Part shown: in pieces, positions 53,387 to 60,170 of the stretch
Layout of the letters: every line of letters starts with the position of its first letter
How positions within the stretch are numbered: the stretch's first letter is position 1
Assembly: GCF_001613935.1 (NCBI RefSeq)
Contig: NZ_LQCI01000006.1
Location: forward strand, 1-64,000
Direction: 5' to 3'
DNA: 64,000 nucleotides
Origin: Amycolatopsis regifaucium
Lineage (GTDB): Bacteria > Actinomycetota > Actinomycetes > Mycobacteriales > Pseudonocardiaceae
The notes under the pieces: model-generated
What the model saw: only the letters and a program-made list of their open reading frames with translations
What the model was told of the DNA's origin: nothing
The model's database searches: none
Program-made: the position numbers and the translations under genes

Positions 53387-53968
53387 TCAGAACGGGGATC
53401 CGAGGGTGGCCACCAGTCTGGCGACGTGCTCGGGGTCGCCACCGGAAAGCAGCCATTGGCGCGGGGTGGCGGGGTGGTCGTTGATCACCAGCTCGGTCTG
53501 CGGCGTACTCATGAACGTGGCGACGACGAGTGCGGGCTGGTCCTCGGGCACCGCGCGCAGCACCACCTCCAGACCGGGCAAGACCCCGGATCCGGTGAAC
53601 TGCCAGGCGGGCAGCCGCCAGCCCTGGTCCTTCCAGCCGGTCAGCCTGCCCTCCTTGAGGCGGTGGCGGATACGGCTGTCGTCCACACCCAGCGCCTTCG
53701 CCGCCTCCAGGACGCTCAGCGCGGAATCCGCGAGGACGGCGTGCGCGGCGACCGTGCGGGCACGGAAGTCCGGTTCGTCCTCGGCGCGGGGGGAGAGGTC
53801 CAGGCCGACGTCGGTGAGCGCGGCACGCTGATCCGCCGAGAAGTAATGCGACGGATCGGGGTTCGGCGGGGACAGCCTCCGCGCCGCGTCCTCCACGAGG
53901 GTCAGGAACTCGTTGGCGTCGACCTTGAGGCCCGCCTTGGCGAGAACGTTCTCGAGCGCTATGGACAT
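53387..53968 (-). CDS. MbcA/Xre-like antitoxin partner of the RES protein
   Basis: A 193-residue protein. A central helix-turn-helix-like segment (SALSVLEAAKALGVDDSRIRH, ~85-105) is followed by a C-terminal region (~115-193) that resembles the toxin-binding domain of the Xre/MbcA/ParS group: FTGSGVLPGLEVVLRAVPED and STPQTELVINDHPATPRQWL with the final GGDPEHVARLVATLG. This last motif (WLL-GGDPE-VA-L) is typical of MbcA-type antitoxins. The length exceeds the ~115 residues of MbcA through an added N-terminal helical part. A palindrome over its start suggests autorepression. Confidence 0.75.
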   Translation of the reverse strand: MSIALENVLAKAGLKVDANEFLTLVEDAARRLSPPNPDPSHYFSADQRAALTDVGLDLSPRAEDEPDFRARTVAAHAVLADSALSVLEAAKALGVDDSRIRHRLKEGRLTGWKDQGWRLPAWQFTGSGVLPGLEVVLRAVPEDQPALVVATFMSTPQTELVINDHPATPRQWLLSGGDPEHVARLVATLGSPF

Positions 53969-53973
53969 AGCGC
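53956..53973. promoter_or_regulatory. Palindrome over the antitoxin start codon
   Basis: GCGCTATG (53956-53963) and CATAGCGC (53966-53973) form perfect arms around GA, spanning the antitoxin ATG. A typical place for toxin-antitoxin autoregulation. Confidence 0.5.
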
Positions 53974-54292
53974 CTAGGGTAACGCGTTTGTGCGGGTTCG
54001 TGCGCTCTCATCTCGATTTCGTGGGAGAATTCACCAGAGATGAACACAGAGCGCACGGAATCAAACACGCGCAGTAGGCAATTTCGCCATAGTCTGCCCG
54101 GATCGGGCGAGCTTGTCCAGGACTTCGGCTTGACAGGTCGTAAGTAGGAATTTACCGTCCGAAAGGTAAACGATTTCTTCCCACCGCTTCGGAGAACCCG
54201 GCTGGTGTGGAGCCGGCTTGGGGGAACAAGGGGGTGGGGCGTTCCTGGGCGGCCGGTGCGAACCGGTCGCCCAGGCACGTCGTGCACATCGC
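53974..54292. other. Non-coding gap between lacI and the antitoxin gene
   Basis: This 319-bp stretch shows no gene. It holds the antitoxin promoter on the right side of that gene, a small dyad TTTACC/GGTAAA at 54151-54170, and the lacI terminator hairpin at 54244-54275. Confidence 0.5.
54244..54275 (-). terminator. lacI terminator hairpin
   Basis: CCTGGGCGGCCGGT (54244-54257) pairs with ACCGGTCGCCCAGG (54262-54275) with one G-T pair around GCGA, 18 bp past the lacI stop on the minus strand. Confidence 0.72.
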
Positions 54293-55273
54293 CTACTCGC
54301 GCCGTGAACTCCGGCGCACGATCAGCTTCGCCTGCAGCGTGGTCGTCGTGGCCTTGCGCGTGCTGTCCCCGATCCGGGCGAGCAGCAATTCGGCGGCGAC
54401 CTTGCCCACCTCGTTCGCCGGCTGGGCGACCACTGTCAGCGGCGGCTGGATGAGCGTGGTCCACGGCGCGTCGTCGAAGGACACGATCCCCACGTCCTGG
54501 CCGGAGCGCAGGCCGCGTGAGGCCAGCGCCTCCAGGACGCCGATCGCCATCGCGCTGTTGCCGACCAGCAGCGCGTCCGGCGGCTCCGGCTCGTCGAGCA
54601 GGCTGAGCGCGGCGAGCCTGCCGCCCTCGGCCCGGAACTCGGCGCGCCGGGTGAGCGCGTTCTCCGCGCCGACGGCGTCGGTGTAGCCGGCCAGCCGGTC
54701 TTCGGCGGTCCGTACCCCTGGCGGCCCGCTGACGCACGCGACCCGCCGATAGCCGCCGCCGAGCAGATGCCGCGTCGCGTCGCGGGCGGCGAGCCGGGTG
54801 TCGACCAGCACCTGGTCGCCGGTGTTCGCCTGCAGCGGCCGGTCGACGGCGACCACGGGCGTGCCGCGCTGGGTCAGCCGGTCGACGTTGGTGGCCCGGC
54901 CGGTAGGGGAGAGCACCACGCCGGCGACCCGCTCCTGGAGGGCGACGTCGATGTAGCGCCGCTCCTTCTCCTCGTTGTCGTCCGCGTTGCACAACACGAC
55001 CGAGTAACCCGCCGTCTGCGCGATGTCCTCCACGCCGCGGGCGATCGCGGTGAAGAAGGGGTTCTCCACGTCGGAGATGATCAGTGCGAGCACCGCGGTC
55101 TCCTGACGGCGCAGATTCCTCGCGAGCCCGTTCGGGTGGTATCCCAATTCCGCGGCGGCGGCCTGCACCCGCGCCGCGAGCGCCGGATCCACAGTGGACT
55201 TTCCGTTGAGCGTCCTCGACACGGTCGCCGTCGAGACCCCGGCCTTCGCCGCGACGTCGTTGATGGTGGCCAC
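54293..55273 (-). CDS. LacI-family transcriptional regulator
   Basis: A 326-residue LacI/GalR repressor. The N-terminal HTH is TINDVAAKAGVSTATVSRTL, followed by the hinge YHPNGLARNLRRQET. The effector domain (~60-326) has the periplasmic-binding fold: VLALIISDVENPFF, VAGVVLSPTG, RVACVSGPPG and GIVSFDDAPWTTLIQPPL. It starts at GTG 55273 with GGGGAGG ahead. It is divergent from an FGGY kinase gene and probably controls it in response to the kinase's sugar or a derivative. Confidence 0.92.
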   Translation of the reverse strand: MATINDVAAKAGVSTATVSRTLNGKSTVDPALAARVQAAAAELGYHPNGLARNLRRQETAVLALIISDVENPFFTAIARGVEDIAQTAGYSVVLCNADDNEEKERRYIDVALQERVAGVVLSPTGRATNVDRLTQRGTPVVAVDRPLQANTGDQVLVDTRLAARDATRHLLGGGYRRVACVSGPPGVRTAEDRLAGYTDAVGAENALTRRAEFRAEGGRLAALSLLDEPEPPDALLVGNSAMAIGVLEALASRGLRSGQDVGIVSFDDAPWTTLIQPPLTVVAQPANEVGKVAAELLLARIGDSTRKATTTTLQAKLIVRRSSRRE

Positions 55274-55350
55274 CGCGACCTCCCCTTCTGCAGGTGTTCT
55301 TGACACCTTCGCACGGGAAGAATAGCTTGGCCGACAATCGTTACCATCCG

Positions 55351-55409
55351 CTGATCGCGCTACCCGCTTTGATCGCTGGTCGCTTTGATCGCCAGTCGCG
55401 TTTGATCGC
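55351..55409. promoter_or_regulatory. Direct repeats TTTGATCGC upstream of the FGGY kinase
   Basis: TTTGATCGC occurs at 55368-55376, 55384-55392 and 55401-55409, with a shorter CTGATCGC at 55351-55358, spaced about 16-17 bp. They fill the divergent lacI-kinase region just before the kinase ribosome binding site GGAGG (55423-55427). A LacI half-site-like ATCGTTACC lies at about 55338-55346. Confidence 0.5.
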
Positions 55410-55431
55410 GCTTCGGAGTTTCGGAGGTGCC

Positions 55432-56955
55432 GTGGGCGACCCGGGCCTGGTGCTCGGCATCGACATCGGCACCTCGAGTTCCAAAGGTGTCCTCGTCGAT
55501 TCCCGGGGCACGGTGGTGGCACGAGCGGCCCGGGCGCACCGAACTTCCCGCCCCCGCCCGGGCTGGTTCGAGCACGACGCCGAAACCGTGTGGTGGCAGG
55601 ATTTCCTCGTGCTGGCGAGGGAACTCTCGGCGGAGGCCGGGGATCATCCCATCATCGGGGTGTCGGTCAGCGGGATCGGCCCGGTGCTTCTCCCCGCGGA
55701 CGCGTCCGGCACACCGTTGCGTCCGGCGATCCTTTACGGCGTCGACACCCGTGCGCACGACGAAATCCGCGAATTGACCCGGGAACTCGGCGAAGAATCC
55801 ATTGTGGAACGTGGCGGGAGCGCACTCGGCTCGCAGGCCGTCGGGCCGAAATGGCGCTGGCTCGCCAAGAACGAGCCGGAGGTGTTCGACCGCGCGAAAC
55901 TCTTCCTGATGGCGAGTTCGTTCCTTGTCCTGCGCCTGACCGGTGAATACGTTCTCGACCATCATTCCGCGAGCCAATGCGACCCGATGTACGACCTGCG
56001 CGAAGCGCGGTGGGCGCCGGACCGGGTCGCCGCGATCGCCCCCGGTATCGAGCTGCCCAGGCTCGCGTGGCCGACCGAGGTGGTCGGCTCGGTCACCGCC
56101 GAGGCGGCCGCGGAAACCGGGCTGCCGCGAGGAATCCCGGTGACGGCCGGAACGGTGGACGCCTGGGCGGAGGCGACCAGTGCCGGCGTCACCTCGCCAG
56201 GGGACACGATGCTCATGTACGGCACCACGATGTTCCTCATCCAGGTGCTCTCCGATCCTCGCCCCGGGCCGGGGTTGTGGACGACCCGCGGCGTCTTCCC
56301 CGGCAGCTATTCGCTCGCGGCGGGGATGGCCACCTCCGGTGCGATCACCGACTGGCTCCGGGATCTCGTCGGCGGCGAGTTCGGGGAGCTGGCCGCGGCG
56401 GCGGACGAGGTCCCGGCCGGCAGCCGCGGGTTGCTGATGCTGCCCTATTTCGCCGGGGAACGGACGCCGATACCGGATCCGGACGCCCGCGGCGTCCTCG
56501 CCGGGCTCACCACCTCCCACGGCCGCGCCGAGCTGTACCGCGCGGCGCTGGAAGCGACGGCGTACGGGGTGCGGCACAACCTCGAAGCCATGCGGGAAGC
56601 CGGTGGCGGCACGCGCCGGTTCGTCGCCGTCGGCGGTGGGACGCGGGGCGGGGGGTGGACGCGGATCGTCAGCGACGTCGCGCGGATCGAGCAGGAGATC
56701 CCCGCGGAAACCATCGGTGCCGCGTTCGGTGACGCCGTTCTCGCGTCCATCGCGCTGGGCCGGGAGCCGGATGTCGAAGCGTGGAACCCGGTGGCCGAGA
56801 TCGTCCGCCCCGGCGCGGACGCCGACGTCTACGACGAGTTCTATCCGCACTACCGCGCACTCTATCGGTCCACAGTGGACATCGCTCATTTCCTGGCGCG
56901 GAAGAATTCACTCGCTTTCACGCCCGCGAACTCCCGGCAATCCCGGCTCAAATGA
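55432..56955 (+). CDS. FGGY-family carbohydrate kinase
   Basis: A 507-residue sugar kinase of the FGGY family (xylulokinase/gluconokinase-like). The N-terminal phosphate-binding motif is GLVLGIDIGTSSSKGVLVD. VSVSGIGPVLLPADASG is the substrate-side loop, TVDAWAEATSAGV the central catalytic Asp motif, and VGGGTRGGGWTRIVSDV the C-terminal adenosine motif. It phosphorylates a pentose, hexonate or polyol; the exact sugar cannot be told. GTG 55432 was chosen because GGAGG lies five bases upstream and the motif follows directly. The last 70 bp overlap the convergent AraC gene. Confidence 0.9.
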   Translation: MGDPGLVLGIDIGTSSSKGVLVDSRGTVVARAARAHRTSRPRPGWFEHDAETVWWQDFLVLARELSAEAGDHPIIGVSVSGIGPVLLPADASGTPLRPAILYGVDTRAHDEIRELTRELGEESIVERGGSALGSQAVGPKWRWLAKNEPEVFDRAKLFLMASSFLVLRLTGEYVLDHHSASQCDPMYDLREARWAPDRVAAIAPGIELPRLAWPTEVVGSVTAEAAAETGLPRGIPVTAGTVDAWAEATSAGVTSPGDTMLMYGTTMFLIQVLSDPRPGPGLWTTRGVFPGSYSLAAGMATSGAITDWLRDLVGGEFGELAAAADEVPAGSRGLLMLPYFAGERTPIPDPDARGVLAGLTTSHGRAELYRAALEATAYGVRHNLEAMREAGGGTRRFVAVGGGTRGGGWTRIVSDVARIEQEIPAETIGAAFGDAVLASIALGREPDVEAWNPVAEIVRPGADADVYDEFYPHYRALYRSTVDIAHFLARKNSLAFTPANSRQSRLK

Positions 56956-57578
56956 GCTTGATCGGCGTAACCCGCCGAGAACGCCAGCGAGGCGAGATCA
57001 GGCACTGAACTCGCGAGGGCGATGGCTCGCTGGAACCGGCTGACGCGCAGGTACGTCGCCGGGCCGTAGCCGACCGCGAAAGTGAACCGCCGCCGCAACT
57101 GCCTCTCCCCGGTGGGGAACCGCGCCAGCGCGGCCGAGACGCGGGGAACGCCGCTGTCCAGTCTGGCGATCAACGCCGAAACCTCCCGGTCGGCTCTTCC
57201 GGCACGGCGTTCCGCGACGACGTCGGTCAGCGAAGCGGCGCCACTGAGCACCCGATCGGCCAGCGACTCGCCTTCCTTGCCCCACAGGTCGGCCAGGGAA
57301 ACGCGCTGGTCACGCAGTTCGTCGGCGCCGAGGCCGAGAACGCCGCCCGCCCGGCCCGGGGTGAACCGCACGCCCCGCGCCCGGACACCGGGCGGTGTCT
57401 CCCAGGTCCAGGCCGTGGTGTCCGGTCCGGCGACGAAGACCTCGTCGCCGCACTCGACCAGGTCGACGCAGCCGTCGGGCACGATCCGCTTCGGCGCCTG
57501 TCCCGTGTCCTCCCACAGGCAGCGCACGACGGCGCTCAGCGCGCCGGGGGCCGTCGTCTCCCGATACACGGTTGCCAT
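56886..57578 (-). CDS. AraC-family regulator with DUF6597-type N-terminal domain
   Basis: A 230-residue regulator. The N-terminal domain (KRIVPDGCVDLVECGDEVFV, then PGVRARGVRFTPGRAGGVLG) is the DUF6597 type, found in AraC proteins that sense unknown small molecules. The C-terminal AraC HTH is RFPTGERQLRRRFTFAVGYG and RFQRAIALASS, ending in SAGYADQAHLSRDCREFAG. It overlaps the kinase gene tail-to-tail by 70 bp, and its start is 9 bp from the divergent NUDIX gene start, which it may control. Confidence 0.87.
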   Translation of the reverse strand: MATVYRETTAPGALSAVVRCLWEDTGQAPKRIVPDGCVDLVECGDEVFVAGPDTTAWTWETPPGVRARGVRFTPGRAGGVLGLGADELRDQRVSLADLWGKEGESLADRVLSGAASLTDVVAERRAGRADREVSALIARLDSGVPRVSAALARFPTGERQLRRRFTFAVGYGPATYLRVSRFQRAIALASSVPDLASLAFSAGYADQAHLSRDCREFAGVKASEFFRARK

Positions 57579-57587
57579 GATGCCCCA

Positions 57588-58013
57588 GTGCCACGACAGA
57601 ATGAGGGCGTGTCGGAAGCAGAGATCGATTCACTGGCCTGGATCCACGTCCGCGACCGTCGTCTGCTGTCGGTGCGGACCGAGGGGAAGGCCAAGTTCTA
57701 CCTGCCAGGGGGCAAACGCGAGCCGGGGGAGGGTGACGTCGCCGGGCTGTGCCGGGAGATCAGGGAGGAACTCGGTGTCGAGCTCGACCCGCTGAGCTTC
57801 CGCTTCTTCGCGGTACTGAACGAGCAGGCCGACGGCTACGCCGACGGCCGCCGGGTCCGGATGACCTGTTACACCGCCGAACATCGCGGTGAGCCTGAGC
57901 CCGGCCGGGAGATCGCGGAGGCGGCCTGGCTCACTTCGGCCGACGCCCATCTGTGCCCACCGGCGGGGCGGCGTGTCCTCGGGTTGCTCGCGGACGCGGG
58001 GCACGTGGATTAG
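57588..58013 (+). CDS. NUDIX hydrolase
   Basis: A 141-residue NUDIX protein that hydrolyses a nucleoside-diphosphate-linked compound with Mg2+. The NUDIX box is complete: GKREPGEGDVAGLCREIREE followed by LGV, with all Glu residues. The family name for related actinobacterial genes is MutT-like, but the substrate is not predictable. The start is uncertain: GTG at 57588 or GTG at 57609, the second with GAGGG very close. The promoter lies in the few bases shared with the AraC gene, or within that gene. Confidence 0.88.
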   Translation: MPRQNEGVSEAEIDSLAWIHVRDRRLLSVRTEGKAKFYLPGGKREPGEGDVAGLCREIREELGVELDPLSFRFFAVLNEQADGYADGRRVRMTCYTAEHRGEPEPGREIAEAAWLTSADAHLCPPAGRRVLGLLADAGHVD

Positions 58014-58091
58014 GTATCACTCAAAGTGAGCCATCCGGCTCAGTCTGTTTACGCCGATAGCCCGATGACCTGCCGTTCCCGATCTTCGGGA

Positions 58092-58127
58092 CACCCAAAA
58101 GGGTGAATATCGGGTTTCTTCCCGATA
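58092..58127. promoter_or_regulatory. Two small hairpins upstream of the MmpS-like gene
   Basis: CACCC/GGGTG (58092-58096, 58101-58105) and TATCGGG/CCCGATA (58108-58114, 58121-58127) follow each other 80-120 bp upstream of the MmpS-like start. They could be operator sites or leader structures. No known riboswitch was recognised. Confidence 0.4.
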
Positions 58128-58209
58128 ACGGCTAACGCGGAGTCACCTTCGAGCGAGAAGTAGTCGACGCACTCGCTGGAAGTGCGCTCGGACGAGAGAA
58201 GACCTCTCC

Positions 58210-58695
58210 ATGGGTGTTCCCACCGCGACCCCTTCGGCATCGGCGCCGGCATCGGGGACCCCGGGCAGGCTGAAGCCACTCGGGACGGTCGTGGTCGTGC
58301 TGGGGGTGATGGTCGTCGCCGTCACCCTGACCAGTTACGTACTCCCGAAGGCGTCGCGGCCGGTGCAGAGCCCGCCCGCGCCGCGGGTCGAACAGGCCGC
58401 GGCCGCCGTGCGCACCGTGACCCATTCGGTCGTCTACGAGCTTTCCGGCGCGGAGGGCGCGCAGAACGTCACCTACGTCGCGCAGGGTTCGGAACTCATG
58501 CAGAAGACCGAGGTCACGACGCCGTGGAGCGCCACCTTCGAGCGCGCGAGCCAGGAAGACCGCGACGAGTTCTACAGCGTCTCCGCGCAGGGCTCGGGCC
58601 GCGGCACGCTCAAGTGCCGGATCGTCGTCGACGGGGTGGTCGTCAGCGACCACACCGCTCCCGCCCCGGGCGCTCCGGTGACCTGCACGGCGTAG
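58210..58695 (+). CDS. MmpS-like membrane accessory protein
   Basis: A 161-residue protein with one membrane helix (TVVVVLGVMVVAVTLTSYVL, ~25-44) and an extracytoplasmic beta-sandwich of ~95 residues. The pattern VVYELSGAEGAQNVTYVAQG, then KTEVTTPWSATFE and GTLKCRIVVDGVVVSDHTA matches the MmpS family, which assists MmpL lipid or siderophore exporters in mycobacteria. No mmpL gene is in the window, so the partner is unknown. ATG 58210. Confidence 0.78.
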   Translation: MGVPTATPSASAPASGTPGRLKPLGTVVVVLGVMVVAVTLTSYVLPKASRPVQSPPAPRVEQAAAAVRTVTHSVVYELSGAEGAQNVTYVAQGSELMQKTEVTTPWSATFERASQEDRDEFYSVSAQGSGRGTLKCRIVVDGVVVSDHTAPAPGAPVTCTA

Positions 58696-58735
58696 TTCCC
58701 GAGTCCGACCGCGTTTCTGCGGCAGGATCACCGGC

Positions 58736-59503
58736 GTGACTGATGGTGCGATCGCGTTCGGCCCCGTGCTCGCCGTGGTCCTCGCCGTGCTGGCGATCTT
58801 CGGCGCGGCCGTGGTGCGGTTCGGGCAGCTGGGGCAGGGCAGGGCGGTGCTGTTCGCGGCCGCACGGGCCGTGGTGCAGCTCGCCGTCGTTTCGCTGGTG
58901 ATCGTCGGCATCCTGAAGTCCGGCTGGCTGACCGGCGGATTCGTGCTGCTGATGTTCGCCATCGCGGCGGTCACCTCCGCGCGCCGGATCGGCGTGCCGA
59001 AGGATCTCGCGTGGGTCGCGCTCGCCATCGCGTCCGGCGTGGTGCCGGTGCTGACGCTCGTACTCGCGACCGGGGTGGTCCCGTGGCGGCCCATCGCGGT
59101 CGTGCCGATCGCCGGGATCGTCATCGGCGGCGCGATGTCCGCGACCTCCCAGGCCTCGCGGCGCGCGCTGGACGAACTCTCGTCACGGCACGGCGAGTAC
59201 GAAGCCGCGCTGGCGCTGGGTTTCCTGCGGCGTCCGGCGGCGCTGGAAATCTGCCGCCCTTCGGCGGGGCAGGCGCTGATCCCCGCCCTCGACCAGACCC
59301 GCACGGTCGGCCTGGTGACCCTGCCCGGCGCCTACGTCGGTGTCCTCCTCGGTGGCGCCGGGCCGGTGCAGGCCGGGGTGACCCAGGTGCTCGTGCTCAT
59401 CGGGTTGCTGGCCGCGGAGGCCGCCGCGGTCCTGGTCGCCGTGCACCTGGTCGCGGCGGGCCGGATCAGCCGAAAGGCGACTGAAGATGCGACGTGTCGT
59501 TGA
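58736..59503 (+). CDS. FetB-like (UPF0014) ABC transporter permease
   Basis: A 255-residue membrane protein with about seven helices. The family stretch AISATSQASRRALDEL (here GAMSATSQASRRALDEL) and DQTRTVGLVTLPGAYVGVLL are typical of UPF0014/FetB, the permease of an iron-export ABC system in E. coli. The matching ATPase FetA is not encoded next to it. The start is GTG 58736. Its end overlaps the convergent phosphatase gene by 38 bp. Confidence 0.82.
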   Translation: MTDGAIAFGPVLAVVLAVLAIFGAAVVRFGQLGQGRAVLFAAARAVVQLAVVSLVIVGILKSGWLTGGFVLLMFAIAAVTSARRIGVPKDLAWVALAIASGVVPVLTLVLATGVVPWRPIAVVPIAGIVIGGAMSATSQASRRALDELSSRHGEYEAALALGFLRRPAALEICRPSAGQALIPALDQTRTVGLVTLPGAYVGVLLGGAGPVQAGVTQVLVLIGLLAAEAAAVLVAVHLVAAGRISRKATEDATCR

Positions 59504-60152
59504 ACCGTCGCACCATCCAGTTGTCGCCGGAGACCACCAGGTGGGAGATCGAGCCGTTGTCCGCTCCGAGGAACGCGAAGCGGTTCTTCGCGGCACTCGC
59601 CTGCGCGAAGACCTCGCCGATGACGCCGCCGTGGGTGAACACGGCGATCCGCCTATCCGGGTTGGCCGCCGCGAGCCTGCCGATGGCCGCCCTGATCCGG
59701 CCGCCGAACGCCTCCATCGTCTCCGCGCCGGGGATGACGTCCCAGCGCTGCTCGCGCCACAACTGCTCGACGATGGGGTGACCTTCGTGGGTGTAGCGCC
59801 GGAAAAGCCCGTTCTCCCAGTCGCCGAGGTGGATCTCCCGCAGGTCGGCTTCGAGTTCCGGCGTGAGCCCGAGTTTCGCCGCGAGTGGCGCCGCGGTCTG
59901 CGACGTCCGGCGCAGTGTCGTCACGTACAACGCGGAGATCCGCTCGTCCGCCAGACGGCGGCCCACCCGCTCGGCGTGATCCCGGCCCTCCGGCGCGAGG
60001 TCCGGATCGGCCTGCCCGTCGACGAGGTCGAACGGCGCGCTGCCCTTCGCCGGGGCTGATTCCCCGTGGCGGACAAGGAAGAGCTCGGTCGACCCCGGCG
60101 GGGGCGAGAACCGGTGCTGGCGGTATTCGACTTCCTGCTCAGGGGTGCTCAT
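59466..60152 (-). CDS. Histidine phosphatase family protein
   Basis: A 228-residue phosphoglycerate-mutase-like phosphatase. The phospho-accepting RHG is in LFLVRHGESAPA, the second His in VFTHGGVIGEV, and the third supporting Arg in LRRTSQTAAPL. ADPDLAPEGRDHAERVGRRL is the following family stretch. Sugar-phosphate or small phosphoester substrates are typical; the exact one is unknown. Confidence 0.88.
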   Translation of the reverse strand: MSTPEQEVEYRQHRFSPPPGSTELFLVRHGESAPAKGSAPFDLVDGQADPDLAPEGRDHAERVGRRLADERISALYVTTLRRTSQTAAPLAAKLGLTPELEADLREIHLGDWENGLFRRYTHEGHPIVEQLWREQRWDVIPGAETMEAFGGRIRAAIGRLAAANPDRRIAVFTHGGVIGEVFAQASAAKNRFAFLGADNGSISHLVVSGDNWMVRRFNDTSHLQSPFG

Positions 60153-60170
60153 ACCCCGGACGATACCGAG

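Noticed and set aside
54205-54453. Plus-strand gene opposite the lacI end
   Set aside because: The frame is antisense to lacI, crosses its terminator hairpin and shows no recognisable domain.
55351-55409. Possible CRISPR array
   Set aside because: The repeated unit is only nine bases at 16-17-bp steps, too short for CRISPR repeats and spacers, and no cas gene is near.
58014-58209. Riboswitch upstream of the MmpS-like gene
   Set aside because: Two small hairpins are present, but none of the riboswitch consensus patterns I know fits; listed only as possible regulatory hairpins.
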